Positions 18,468 to 27,865 of a DNA stretch of 64,000 nucleotides are shown here, piece after piece. How positions within the stretch are numbered: position 1 is the first letter of the stretch; each line of letters starts with the position of its first letter. The notes under the pieces were generated by a model, which saw only the letters and a program-made list of their open reading frames with translations, made no database searches and was not told the DNA's origin. Source of the stretch: JAFDZV01 sp035549015 (GTDB lineage: Bacteria; Bacteroidota; Ignavibacteria; OLB7); contig DASZRW010000107.1 of NCBI GenBank assembly GCA_035549015.1, forward strand, positions 1 through 64,000, in the 5' to 3' direction. The translations under genes were made by a program, and so were the position numbers.

Positions 18468-19145
18468 CTACGCCTTCACAAAGGTCCAGATCTCCTCGGG
18501 TCGAGGATATGCAGGGCTCGTGGCATCCGGCTTCGTGGCCGTCTGACGAATCATCCGAACCGGTCCGAATCCCCGGGCGTAGAAGCAGGTCCACGACCAT
18601 GTCTTCGTAGGTCCGATGCGATCCTCCTCCTTCGTCGGAGTGTATTCCACCACGATCACGTTGGAATACACCGTGCCGCCGATATTCTGGTACAGATTGC
18701 GCTCGGTGATCGTGGCCTGCCACGTGGCGTGCATCGAATCATCGAAGGCGCAGCCCCAGCTTTGCCCGGTTGTCAACGGCGCAACAAGTGCATAGCGAAC
18801 GGGCACGATTCCGCTGGCCGTGAAGAGCGTATCCGGTGTAGGGCGGTAGAGACGAAGTGTGGACGTGTTCCCCTGCCGAAGCACGGACATGGAGTTAATG
18901 GAGGAGTCCAGAACCACGGCGCGTACCGTAAGCGTATCCGGCGCGGATTGCAGGTTCTGCTCCCTCACGTAGACAAACGTGTCTGCAACAGTGGTAGGCC
19001 ATGAGTACGACGCCACATTCTGCCACATGGACTCGTCGGGGCCGGTAGTGCCGCACGACGCGGCGCCCAACGCTGCGGCGCCCAACGCCGCGGCGAGAGC
19101 CAGACCCCCGAGGGTACGATATGTGTTGATCCGAATGCTCATCAT
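18468..19145 (-). CDS. Lipoprotein in the sigma-factor operon, function unknown
   Basis: 225 residues. An unusually Ala/Gly/Leu-rich signal peptide (GLALAAALGAAALGAASC) ends in Cys32, a lipobox of AASC form. The mature part is beta-rich with no known domain; an aromatic-rich segment, KTWSWTCFYARGFGPVRMI, is the type seen in many Bacteroidota lipoproteins that end in a calycin-like sheet. It starts 23 bases after the anti-sigma barrel gene stop and ends 37 bases before the IgGFc/T9SS gene, which supports one transcript. The signal peptide is encoded by a 15-bp tandem repeat. ATG at 19142 is an alternative start. Confidence 0.75.
   Translation of the reverse strand: MMSIRINTYRTLGGLALAAALGAAALGAASCGTTGPDESMWQNVASYSWPTTVADTFVYVREQNLQSAPDTLTVRAVVLDSSINSMSVLRQGNTSTLRLYRPTPDTLFTASGIVPVRYALVAPLTTGQSWGCAFDDSMHATWQATITERNLYQNIGGTVYSNVIVVEYTPTKEEDRIGPTKTWSWTCFYARGFGPVRMIRQTATKPDATSPAYPRPEEIWTFVKA
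19060..19095. repeat. 15-bp tandem repeat inside a lipoprotein signal peptide
   Basis: Two units of GCGGCGCCCAACGC(T/C), at 19060-19074 and 19075-19089, are followed by a six-base partial unit. They encode repeated GAAAL blocks of the lipoprotein signal peptide. Unit loss or gain would stay in frame and change the length of the hydrophobic core. Confidence 0.85.
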
Positions 19146-19168
19146 GATCGTTCCCGAACCACTCTCTG

Positions 19169-20650
19169 CTAGAGATGGAACAGCACTCCCCAGCGCAATT
19201 CGAAGAAGTCGCCGTTGAATGCAGACCTGTAGGTATCATCCACCCTGTCGTAATCGTGTGAAAGATCAACGGAGGAAAGGCTCGTACCGTACCAGTAATG
19301 GCTATAGCCAACGCCTACGTGGACGCCGATGCGATCGGCCACGAAGCCGATCAGCGAAACGTTCCCCCCCGCCTGCGCATGCTGTGTCGAGCCTCCGAAC
19401 GTTCCCTCCAGGTTCACCGCGATGCCGCGGCTTACCGGAAGCCGGTAGTTCGCATAGACCTCGGCAACGCCGATCTGCTTCGCCTCACTGGCCATCGTAT
19501 AGTGGCTTGCTTTCCCCTCACTCGTCGACGTCAACGACTGGAGCAGCATGTTGCCGAAGCCCAGGCGCGCGCCGAGCCCGACACTGCCGCTGAAGAATCG
19601 GTAGCTGAGATCGATGTGCGGGTCGGAAAGCGTTGTATTGGAGCCGAGCGGAATGCTGGAGCGATTGAAGCGGCCAAGCAGATGGCCGAAACCAACCTCG
19701 AAACCGTTGGAGGTAAGCGCGGAGGCATGCCCCGCATTCTCATCGAGCGGTGACTCCGTGTTGCCGCTTGAAAGAGCCCTGGTCACTTCATCAGGCGTTA
19801 GCAGGCGGCCATCGACGTGTCCAACAACATTTGCGTGCGCGGTGTCTCGACGCTGGGCATCGGGCTGTACCTGATGCTGCAGGCCGGAACCCAGGCCGAG
19901 CGAAGAATTGTGGTCCGGCGAATTCGCGGCCGGATCAGCGGGAATGTTCTCGGCGGCACTGCGGGAATCTCTCTGCCCATTGCGTGCGGCCACATCGTTG
20001 TGTGTTGCGCCGTTGTGCGCGGCGTCGGCGGCGGAAGCACCATCGGTAGAGGTGCCGCTGGCCTGCACTCCGGCACCATCATGGCGGCGGGCCAAAGAGG
20101 CTGCATCATCAGACGAGGCCGTGCTGTTTGCAGCGTCGGCCAGATTGAGAGCACGATGATCGGAGCCGTTGCGCGAGACTGCCGGACGCATTCCGGTATT
20201 CGCTGCAAGCGCAGGCGTCTGCTGGGCCGGCGGAACAACAACCGGAACAACGGCCACCAGCGGAAGCCGCGGCGCAGCAGGAGCGGATGCCGTGGCCGGC
20301 GCCGGATTGGAATCGCCGGAGCCCGTGGAAAGGTGCGTAGTCCCCAGGATGTAGCCCACAACGCCGGCAAGCACGAAAAGGAGGGGCTTGACAACCCATC
20401 CAATCGTGTAACCGCTTCCAACTCCGGACGCAGCAACTCCCACACCGCTGATCGCACCCCAGATGGCGGTGTCTTCGTCGTTGGTGAGGTTGCTGGCAAG
20501 CCTGTCGGCTCGCAGCGCCCCCTGCAACGCAATGTGGCGCTGGAAGTCGGTGCGCCGCTCCGGGCTTACCGACAGGCCGTGAAAGAGCTCCGCAGCCCGC
20601 TCGTCCGTGAGCGAGCCATCGAAAAGCTCCTGGATATCGTTCGTCATCAT
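19169..20650 (-). CDS. Anti-sigma-factor-like protein fused through a membrane helix and disordered linker to an outer-membrane beta-barrel
   Basis: 493 residues in four parts. Residues 1-60 (LFDGSLTDERAAELFHGLSV ... RHIALQGALRAD) are helical and resemble the cytoplasmic end of FecR/RsgI-type anti-sigma factors; no zinc-finger HxxxCxxC motif is present. Residues about 85-103 (WVVKPLLFVLAGVVGYILG) form one transmembrane helix. Residues about 110-310 are a low-complexity Ala/Pro/Asn/Asp/Thr-rich linker, long enough to cross a periplasm. Residues about 315-493 show alternating amphipathic strands (GFEVGFGHLLGRF, IDLSYRFFSGSVGLGARLGFG, IGVHVGVGYSHYWYG, FFELRWGVLFHL) typical of an 8-stranded barrel. 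It starts 48 bases after the sigma factor stop. The role is inferred: a sensor linking the outer membrane to a cytoplasmic sigma factor. Confidence 0.78.
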   Translation of the reverse strand: MMTNDIQELFDGSLTDERAAELFHGLSVSPERRTDFQRHIALQGALRADRLASNLTNDEDTAIWGAISGVGVAASGVGSGYTIGWVVKPLLFVLAGVVGYILGTTHLSTGSGDSNPAPATASAPAAPRLPLVAVVPVVVPPAQQTPALAANTGMRPAVSRNGSDHRALNLADAANSTASSDDAASLARRHDGAGVQASGTSTDGASAADAAHNGATHNDVAARNGQRDSRSAAENIPADPAANSPDHNSSLGLGSGLQHQVQPDAQRRDTAHANVVGHVDGRLLTPDEVTRALSSGNTESPLDENAGHASALTSNGFEVGFGHLLGRFNRSSIPLGSNTTLSDPHIDLSYRFFSGSVGLGARLGFGNMLLQSLTSTSEGKASHYTMASEAKQIGVAEVYANYRLPVSRGIAVNLEGTFGGSTQHAQAGGNVSLIGFVADRIGVHVGVGYSHYWYGTSLSSVDLSHDYDRVDDTYRSAFNGDFFELRWGVLFHL

Positions 20651-20698
20651 CGTTATCTCAGCGTCTATCGTATAGCGATACGTTATTGACTTTTCCTG

Positions 20699-21283
20699 TC
20701 ACGACCCACGCAGGTCGTCGAGGCCCCAGGAGAGGCGTTCGCGAAGTATCTCGCGCGCCTTGAAGATCCTGAACTTCACGGTGGACATCGCCTGCCCGGT
20801 GATGTTCACGATCTCCTGGTACGACCTCCCTTCATATTCACGCAGCACGAGCGCCTCCCGATAGATCTCCGGAAGGCGCGCGATCTCATTGGCAAGCTGC
20901 TCCTGCAACGCTATGTCGTGGTCGGCGCCAGCCATCCCACTGTATGCGGCAGATTCATCGAAGCTGGTGTGATCCTTGGAATCGCGGCGCGCGTTCAGAC
21001 AGAGATTGCGTGCTATCGTATGCACCCATCCGGCGAAGTTCGTGCCGGGAGTAAAGCGCTCGCGGTTTGTATGGACCCTGATGAAAACTTCCTGCAGTAT
21101 GTCCTTCGCAGCATCACGATCGTTCACCATACGCAGGCAGTAGATGAAGAGCTGCGTCTTGTAGCGATCGTACAGAACACGGAAGGCCTTCGTGTCCTCC
21201 TTGCGGACGCGCTTCATCAACTCATCGTCGGAGAGAGTCGTCTCGTCCGATTGCCGTCGTATGAACACGTCAGTAAGAGTCAC
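20699..21283 (-). CDS. ECF-subfamily RNA polymerase sigma factor
   Basis: 194 residues. Region 2 is seen in the segment from LYDRYKTQLFIYCLRM through AAKDILQEVFIRVH to FAGWVHTIARNLCLNARR. Region 4 is LPEIYREALVLREYEGRSYQEI and MSTVKFRIFKAREIL, the helix-turn-helix contacting the -35 element. An extra 30-residue N-terminal lead precedes region 2. The start appears to be GTG at 21283, because no in-frame ATG lies before region 2 at a suitable place; ATG at codon 23 would be too short. It heads an apparent operon with the membrane-anchored anti-sigma-like gene next. Confidence 0.92.
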   Translation of the reverse strand: MTLTDVFIRRQSDETTLSDDELMKRVRKEDTKAFRVLYDRYKTQLFIYCLRMVNDRDAAKDILQEVFIRVHTNRERFTPGTNFAGWVHTIARNLCLNARRDSKDHTSFDESAAYSGMAGADHDIALQEQLANEIARLPEIYREALVLREYEGRSYQEIVNITGQAMSTVKFRIFKAREILRERLSWGLDDLRGS

Positions 21284-21773
21284 GGAAGAACTGCCTCAGT
21301 TGATTAGCGCTGCGAACGCTGCCAGGGGACATCGTTCAACTTCGCCGGTTTGGCGCGTCGGGTCCGAGACGAAGAAGACCTGATTACGCCGCCATCCTAA
21401 CACGCCATATCCGCTTTTGTTAGTGAGCAGAGTACGGCACGATGGTTATTTTCAGGCGGGAATCGCGTCACGACACAGAGTGGTACGGGCCCGGATGATG
21501 AATTTGCCGCTTTCACGGTACAGTTCCTATGTGCTTCCGGCCGGCCCGCATGGTTTCCGGCCGGCCGGTGCGCCGCCGTTGACCGACGGCATCGGACGCC
21601 GGCGCAGCAGGCACCGGCCGAAGAAGCAGCAGGCACCGGCGGCAGAAGCACCAGGCAACGGCGGAAGGAGCGGCCGTGGCCGGCATCCGAATCAGTACTC
21701 ATTATTCATGGAGAACGCACGCCCGGCTTCCGCACGGATGCCGATGCATCCCGGAGGCGCGGCGATCACTCTC
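21284..21773. other. Divergent intergenic region between the ECF sigma gene and rsmE
   Basis: About 490 bases without a supported gene. It must hold the promoters of both divergent units, and an ECF promoter recognised by the sigma factor itself might lie here. Inverted repeats of CCGGCCGG type occur at about 21538-21570, and the purine-rich stretch at 21605-21665 contains imperfect repeats of AGCAGGCACCGGCGG. The frame of rsmE is open across the right part, so a longer RsmE cannot be fully excluded. Confidence 0.5.
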
Positions 21774-22529
21774 ATGCCAGGCTTTCAACCCGACATCCCG
21801 GCGCTCTTCCTGCCGGAACGATATGGGCGCGACGAGATCGTGGCCCTCGATCCCGATGAGGAACGGCATGCGCGCGCGCTCCGGCTCCGCCAGGGGGATG
21901 CGCTGCTGCTGCTCGACGGCAACGGCCGCCGGACGGATGCCGTTGTGGAGCGGATAGACCGGAGAAGTGTGGCAGTTCGCATTGGCGAAACGGTATTGGA
22001 CGGGGCGGAAGGGAGAACGTATATTGTCTTGGGCATTGGCATTCTTTCCGATCGAGCCCGGTTCGAGTGGCTCGTCGAAAAAGCTGTGGAGCTGGGAGTC
22101 CGCGAGATTCAACCACTCGTGACGGCGCGCTCCGAAGGCCGCATCCAGACTGAACGCACAAGGCGTATCGCCATCGCAGCGCTGAAGCAATCGCAGCGCT
22201 CGTTTCTGCCGGCGATCCTTGAACCGCTGCCGATTGCGCAGATGGTTGGCAGTCTGAACCGATTCGGCCACTCCTACATCTGCCACGAAACGGCGTCTCC
22301 CTCAGATTCGCTTGTCCGATTCTTGTGCGATAACGCAGCGCCCCCTTCGCTTGCGATACTGATCGGCCCGGAAGGCGGCTTCAGTGGCGAAGAGGTCTGC
22401 AGTGCACAACAGGCGGGGGCCATCGTTGCTTCGCTGGGCGAAGCACGGCTCCGCGCCGAAACCGCTGCGCTCGTGGCACTATCCCTTGCTGCGAGCCTTA
22501 CCGATGCGCGATCGCGGCATGCCGGGTAA
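21774..22529 (+). CDS. rsmE: 16S rRNA (uracil(1498)-N(3))-methyltransferase
   Basis: 251 residues from the ATG at 21774, the usual RsmE length. A PUA-like N-terminal domain (LDPDEERHARALRLRQGDALLLLDG) is followed by the SPOUT methyltransferase domain: GIGILSDRARFEWLVEKAVELG, LIGPEGGFSGEE and SLGEARLRAETAAL, the knotted SAM site. The enzyme methylates U1498 of 16S rRNA. The frame stays open upstream, with ATGs at 21708, 21738 and 21744; none has a good ribosome-binding site, and 21774 is preferred because homologous sequence begins there. Confidence 0.92.
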   Translation: MPGFQPDIPALFLPERYGRDEIVALDPDEERHARALRLRQGDALLLLDGNGRRTDAVVERIDRRSVAVRIGETVLDGAEGRTYIVLGIGILSDRARFEWLVEKAVELGVREIQPLVTARSEGRIQTERTRRIAIAALKQSQRSFLPAILEPLPIAQMVGSLNRFGHSYICHETASPSDSLVRFLCDNAAPPSLAILIGPEGGFSGEEVCSAQQAGAIVASLGEARLRAETAALVALSLAASLTDARSRHAG

Positions 22530-22589
22530 CCGCGGGTCATGCCTCGGTGTTTGTCGTTCCCTCGGACTCACATTCTCACTCTCTGCCGT

Positions 22590-23620
<1,031 letters not shown>

Positions 23621-23621
<1 letters not shown>

Positions 23622-24148
23622 TGAATCACCTCGAGGGTCATCGGAACCGGACTCTTCGGCTCTCCGCGATCGTGGCGGGCACACTGCTGTTATTCGCCGT
23701 GCCTCCGCTGAAGGCCCAACATCCCGTGCAGTCACCGGCGGCGGTCAACGCCGCCCAGTTCGTGCCCCAGACATCAGGCGGCGACGGCATCTCCGACGCC
23801 CCGGCCGTGTTCGGCGCGCCCGGCGTTCGGGGCGTCTCCATGCAGGGCGATCCCACGGTGATCCAGCCCGGAACGCGCGACTACCTGGAGCCGAATCGCC
23901 CCAATCCGTTCGGCCCCATCACCAACGGCACGGAGATCGCCTACGATCTCGGCCAGCAGTCGCACGTCGAGATCCACATTTACGACTTCTTCTATCGTCG
24001 CATTTTGACGCTCATCGACGAAGTACAGACGGCCGGTCGCTACTCCATCAGCTTCGTGCCGGATGCCTCGCTTCCCAGCGGAATGTACTTCTATGAGTTC
24101 AAGACCGATCGCTCGCGCGAGCTGCGGCGGATGATGTACATCCGATAG
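23621..24148 (+). CDS. Small secreted protein consisting mostly of a T9SS sorting domain
   Basis: 175 residues. A signal peptide (about 1-32, ending PPLKAQ) is followed by about 55 low-complexity residues. The segment from about 88 to the end, EPNRPNPFGPITNGTEIAYDL ... SLPSGMYFYEFKTD ... MMYIR, is a T9SS type A sorting domain. Since that domain is normally cut off on export, the mature product would be a peptide of some 55 residues, or the domain may stay attached. The ATG overlaps the stop of the ABC ATPase gene (TAATG), suggesting translational coupling. No function is recognised. Confidence 0.82.
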
Positions 24149-24380
24149 TCGGCGTTCAGCTGCCTGCGAGCGGCAACCACCCGGCGGTTGTCCTCACAAT
24201 CGGCGCCTTGCAAGTCCCCGAAGAGACGGTTGATACGGCAGGTGTGCGCACCGCTTTCTTCATGTTCTTCTCAGCATCAGCTCTCGGCCTTCGTCGCCGC
24301 GCTTCCGGCCGGCAACGCTCCGATGATACATACCCAGTACCAGGTTGTGCCCCGCTCCCGCTGGCCACGTAGGAGTAACC

Positions 24381-26789
24381 ATGCAGTTCTATCGCGTTTG
24401 TCTACCGCTTGTCCTCCTCGTTGCCGCGGTGTGTATCTGCTCTGCGCAGGACCTTCCACGTCCTACCCTCCTGGCGCGTCACAGCGACTTCACGACCGAG
24501 GGAACGGAGTTCTGGGTTGTCTTCCAGAAGAACTTCCGCGACTACACGACCGATGAGCGGACGCTGGCACAGAAGCCGGCGGACGCACTCCAGCTCGAAC
24601 TCTTCATCACCTCCAGCGAGAACGTTACCGGTTACGTGGACATCCACGGCCTCGGCTTCCATCAGCCGTTCACCGTGGCCGCCGGCAAGGTGATTTCAAT
24701 TCCGATCGATACCGCAGCGCAGGTTCGAAGCAGTGAAAAGATCGAGGACCTCGCCGTCCACATCGTGGCCGATCATCCGATCGCGGTCTACGGTCTGAAC
24801 CGCCGCTATCAGACAACGGATACCTATCTGGCACATCCGGTAAATGTTCTCGGCACCAGCTATCGCGCCATGTGCTATGCATGGCTGCAGAACGATCTGC
24901 TGGCGCAGGTTGCCATCATCGGCACCCAGGACAACACGCACGTGAAGATCACCCCCTCCTGCCGCACGCAGAAGGGAAAGCCGGGGAAGCAGCCGTTCGA
25001 AGTGGTGCTGAATCGTGGTGATGTCTATCAGGTGATCCCGAAGTACGATCCCAGCACCAAATCCGATCTCACCGGTTCGCTCATCGAGTCGGACAAGCCG
25101 GTCTCCGTCTTCAGCGGCCACAACTGCGCGTACGTTCCGGACCCCCGTGTGAAGGCGTGCAATCTTCTCGTGGAGCAGTTACCCTCCATCAAGGCCTGGG
25201 GCCGCCAGTTCTTCGTCGGCACGCTTGCGGGCCGCTCCAGTTCCGTGATCCGTGTCCTCGCCAACGAGGACAGCACGCATGTGTTCGAGAACAACCATCT
25301 GGTGGCAACGCTGGGTGCCGGAGAATTCTACGAGAACAAGAACCAGTCGCAGCACACCATGGTCACCAGCGACAGGCCGGTGCTGGTGGCGCAGTACTCC
25401 AAGGGATTCGACAACGGCGACGACGTCGGCGATCCGATGATGATCGTGGTTGCCCCCACGGAGCAGTTCCTTCCGGGCTATCGCATCGCGACGCCGGTAC
25501 GCGGTTCGTGGCATCACTACATGAACCTGATCGTCCCGACGCGTTCCATCGAAACGATGCGGCTGGATGAACAGCCGATCGACCGGCGGCAGTTCCGCAC
25601 GTTCGGCCTGAGCCTGTACTCGATAGCGCAGATCGAGGTTGCCTACGGCACCCACGTGATCACCGGCGATGAGCCGTTCGGCCTTTACAGCTACGGCTTC
25701 GGCTACGACGATGCCGCGTACGATGCCTATGGAAACGGCGGCGGCCAGTCCATGGACCAGGTGGTCCAGCTTCCCGATACCATTCCGCCAATGCTCACCT
25801 ATACAACCACACGCGGCCCCGGACGCGAGGTTGTGATTGCAGCGATCGCCCGCGATGATCGTGTCAACGACAAGGGTATCGACCAGATCACAGTGCTCGA
25901 TCACGAGAACGTGAACGCCACGATGCAGAAGTTCGAGCCCGGCGTACCGCAGGTTCCCATTGCCGTCACCATGCCGGTGCCGCGGCAGAATGCATACATC
26001 CGCCTGCGCCTGCGCGACAAGGCGGGCAACACCAGCACGTTCACGATCTGCGCCAAGTACGAGCCGCGCGGCGACTCGATGCGCATCACGCTGCTGCACG
26101 GAAGTGAATCGTGCGACTTCTCCAACAACTTCCTCCTGGGCGGATACTTCAAGTACTCCGGCCTGGACAACAACGTGGAACTGCCGGTGAACTCCACCAC
26201 GATCAACAACCCGGTGGTGCTGAAGGGGAACCACGGCCAGCCGGTGTACGGCTTCGGCGCATACGCAGAGCAGTCGTACGGCGGGAACTTCTACCTCACG
26301 GGTCGCGTAGGCTTCGACTTCCATGTGGGCAACCTGTTCGGCTACTGGCCGGATTCGCTCGGCACCCGCGCACAGGACGGCACGCTCATCATCGAGGAGT
26401 TCCACCTGCATCGTCTCAGCGCGATGCTCACTCTCTCCCCGGGAGCGGAGTACTACTTCGCCGAGCGCAAGGCGTATGTGTTCGGTCTTCTCAACGTGGC
26501 CCTGCCGCTTATCACCTCCGAGACCTTCACCCGCACGATTCTCCGCCCGGGAAACTATGTCTACCAGAATGGAACCGGGACGGAGGAGATCTATTCCGGC
26601 AGCGGCCCTTCCGGTCTGGCCGTGATGATCACTCCCGAGATCGGCATCGGTGCTGCGGTGGAGATTCGTTCCGGGTGGCGGATATTCGGCGAACTGGGCA
26701 TCGGCACATCGCTTACCTCCGCATCGCCGGGGCGTGACTGGACCACCAGCTACATCACCGGACGGGGGGGTGCCAAGATCCGGTTCTGA
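24381..26789 (+). CDS. IgGFc-binding-like domain protein with a C-terminal outer-membrane beta-barrel
   Basis: 802 residues. ATG at 24381 has a good ribosome-binding site (AGGAG, 7 bases before) and starts a signal peptide (MQFYRVCLPLVLLVAAVCICSAQ). Residues about 35-460 match the IgGFc-binding N-terminal type: EGTEFWVVFQKNF, HPIAVYGLNRRYQTTDTYL, VAIIGTQDNTHVKITP, KPVSVFSGHNCAYVP and AWGRQFFVGTL. Residues about 465-575 look like an Ig-like sandwich. From about 580 to the end, strands such as FLLGGYFKYSGLDN, NFYLTGRVGFDFHVGN, LTLSPGAEYYFAERKAYVF and a terminal Phe (GAKIRF) indicate an outer-membrane barrel. The surface domain would therefore be anchored directly in the outer membrane. It is related in its N-terminal part to the protein at 16076-18430, which carries a T9SS tail instead. 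Confidence 0.83.
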   Translation: MQFYRVCLPLVLLVAAVCICSAQDLPRPTLLARHSDFTTEGTEFWVVFQKNFRDYTTDERTLAQKPADALQLELFITSSENVTGYVDIHGLGFHQPFTVAAGKVISIPIDTAAQVRSSEKIEDLAVHIVADHPIAVYGLNRRYQTTDTYLAHPVNVLGTSYRAMCYAWLQNDLLAQVAIIGTQDNTHVKITPSCRTQKGKPGKQPFEVVLNRGDVYQVIPKYDPSTKSDLTGSLIESDKPVSVFSGHNCAYVPDPRVKACNLLVEQLPSIKAWGRQFFVGTLAGRSSSVIRVLANEDSTHVFENNHLVATLGAGEFYENKNQSQHTMVTSDRPVLVAQYSKGFDNGDDVGDPMMIVVAPTEQFLPGYRIATPVRGSWHHYMNLIVPTRSIETMRLDEQPIDRRQFRTFGLSLYSIAQIEVAYGTHVITGDEPFGLYSYGFGYDDAAYDAYGNGGGQSMDQVVQLPDTIPPMLTYTTTRGPGREVVIAAIARDDRVNDKGIDQITVLDHENVNATMQKFEPGVPQVPIAVTMPVPRQNAYIRLRLRDKAGNTSTFTICAKYEPRGDSMRITLLHGSESCDFSNNFLLGGYFKYSGLDNNVELPVNSTTINNPVVLKGNHGQPVYGFGAYAEQSYGGNFYLTGRVGFDFHVGNLFGYWPDSLGTRAQDGTLIIEEFHLHRLSAMLTLSPGAEYYFAERKAYVFGLLNVALPLITSETFTRTILRPGNYVYQNGTGTEEIYSGSGPSGLAVMITPEIGIGAAVEIRSGWRIFGELGIGTSLTSASPGRDWTTSYITGRGGAKIRF

Positions 26790-26974
26790 GCGGACGACTG
26801 TTCGCGGCGAACCGTTGCCGGGAACGCCCGCTTCACCGCGGCAGTGCCCGACAACCGCAACTGTTCAGAGCGGCCATCGGCTCGTGCTCCGGCATGAATC
26901 GATGGCCGCCTGCCGTTTCAGCATCAGCGGTTCGCAGCGGCATCACGGGTTCGCATCGCAGGCCGGCACCGGCA

Positions 26975-27793
26975 TCACGAGGCGCGGCGCGCGAACGCGC
27001 TGCCCACGCGCTGGTGAAGCAATTCGGCGAGAGCGCGAGCGGACTCACGCGGCGATTCGAGCCGGGGGGGCGCAACCGGTTCCAGGAAGGTGATCGTTGC
27101 GTGCACGGATGGAAGCTTCAGCATGCGCCATCCATGCGTATGGAACGGTGGAGCGGGATCGTACCAGTAGACGAGGTTCCTGTTCTCCGGTGTGAGCGGA
27201 ACGTTCCCGATGTGCGTGTAGTGAATCACGTACGGCTGCACGATGAAGCCGGCAGCGCTGACGGCACCGAAGAGGAACGGCTTGAAGTCGCGCACGGTGT
27301 CGCCGGACGAGGTGCCCCCTTCCGGAAAGAGCGCGATGCGTACTCCCTCACGAGCTCTCTCGGCGAGGCCTGCGGATGATTCCACCGCCGAACGGATCGA
27401 ACTTCGATCGATGAAGACCGTGCCGGCCAGGCGGGCAAAGAGGCCGATCACCGGCCAGTCCTTCACATCGTGTCGCGATACGAACACGCCGCCCACGCCG
27501 ATGGTTGCAACCAGGATATCCAGATAGCCCACATGATTGCCGACGAAGACCAGGGCGTCCCGTTGGCGCTTCCCCACCACCCGCACATGCAGTCCGCAGC
27601 AGAAGGCCATCACGTGTCCGAAGAGCGGCGTCAACGCCAGCACCACTTTGAATCGCGCGCGGCGGCCGCCAAGGCTGGCAAGGGCGATCGGAATCGATGT
27701 GAGCACCAGCAATGCGACCGAGGCCAGCAGCAACAGCAGCAGCCTGACCGCTCCGCGCAGCGCGCTCTCCTGTATGGGCATAGTCCGGGTCAT
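26975..27793 (-). CDS. plsC: 1-acyl-sn-glycerol-3-phosphate acyltransferase family protein
   Basis: 272 residues with an N-terminal hydrophobic segment (about 15-40) that anchors it to the inner membrane. The acyltransferase block I is VFVGNHVGYLD (HxxxxD), block II lies near GTVFIDRSS, and block III is LFPEGGTSSGD. PlsC enzymes add the second acyl chain to lysophosphatidate in phospholipid synthesis; other members of the family acylate related acceptors. The start at 27793 places a short cytoplasmic lead before the membrane segment; codon 5 (ATG at 27781) is also possible. It is divergent from the RNA methyltransferase gene. Confidence 0.88.
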   Translation of the reverse strand: MTRTMPIQESALRGAVRLLLLLLASVALLVLTSIPIALASLGGRRARFKVVLALTPLFGHVMAFCCGLHVRVVGKRQRDALVFVGNHVGYLDILVATIGVGGVFVSRHDVKDWPVIGLFARLAGTVFIDRSSIRSAVESSAGLAERAREGVRIALFPEGGTSSGDTVRDFKPFLFGAVSAAGFIVQPYVIHYTHIGNVPLTPENRNLVYWYDPAPPFHTHGWRMLKLPSVHATITFLEPVAPPRLESPRESARALAELLHQRVGSAFARRAS

Positions 27794-27865
27794 GCGGCGT
27801 TTGAACGGTGATCGTGCCGCACCGTACGCAATCGTACCTTTGCGGCTGTATCAACGGGATCGATC

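Noticed and set aside
20201..20400. Low-complexity part of the anti-sigma barrel protein as a possible assembly join of two genes
   Set aside because: The frame is uninterrupted from the first to the last codon and the linker composition is even. A join remains possible only if relatives show two separate genes.
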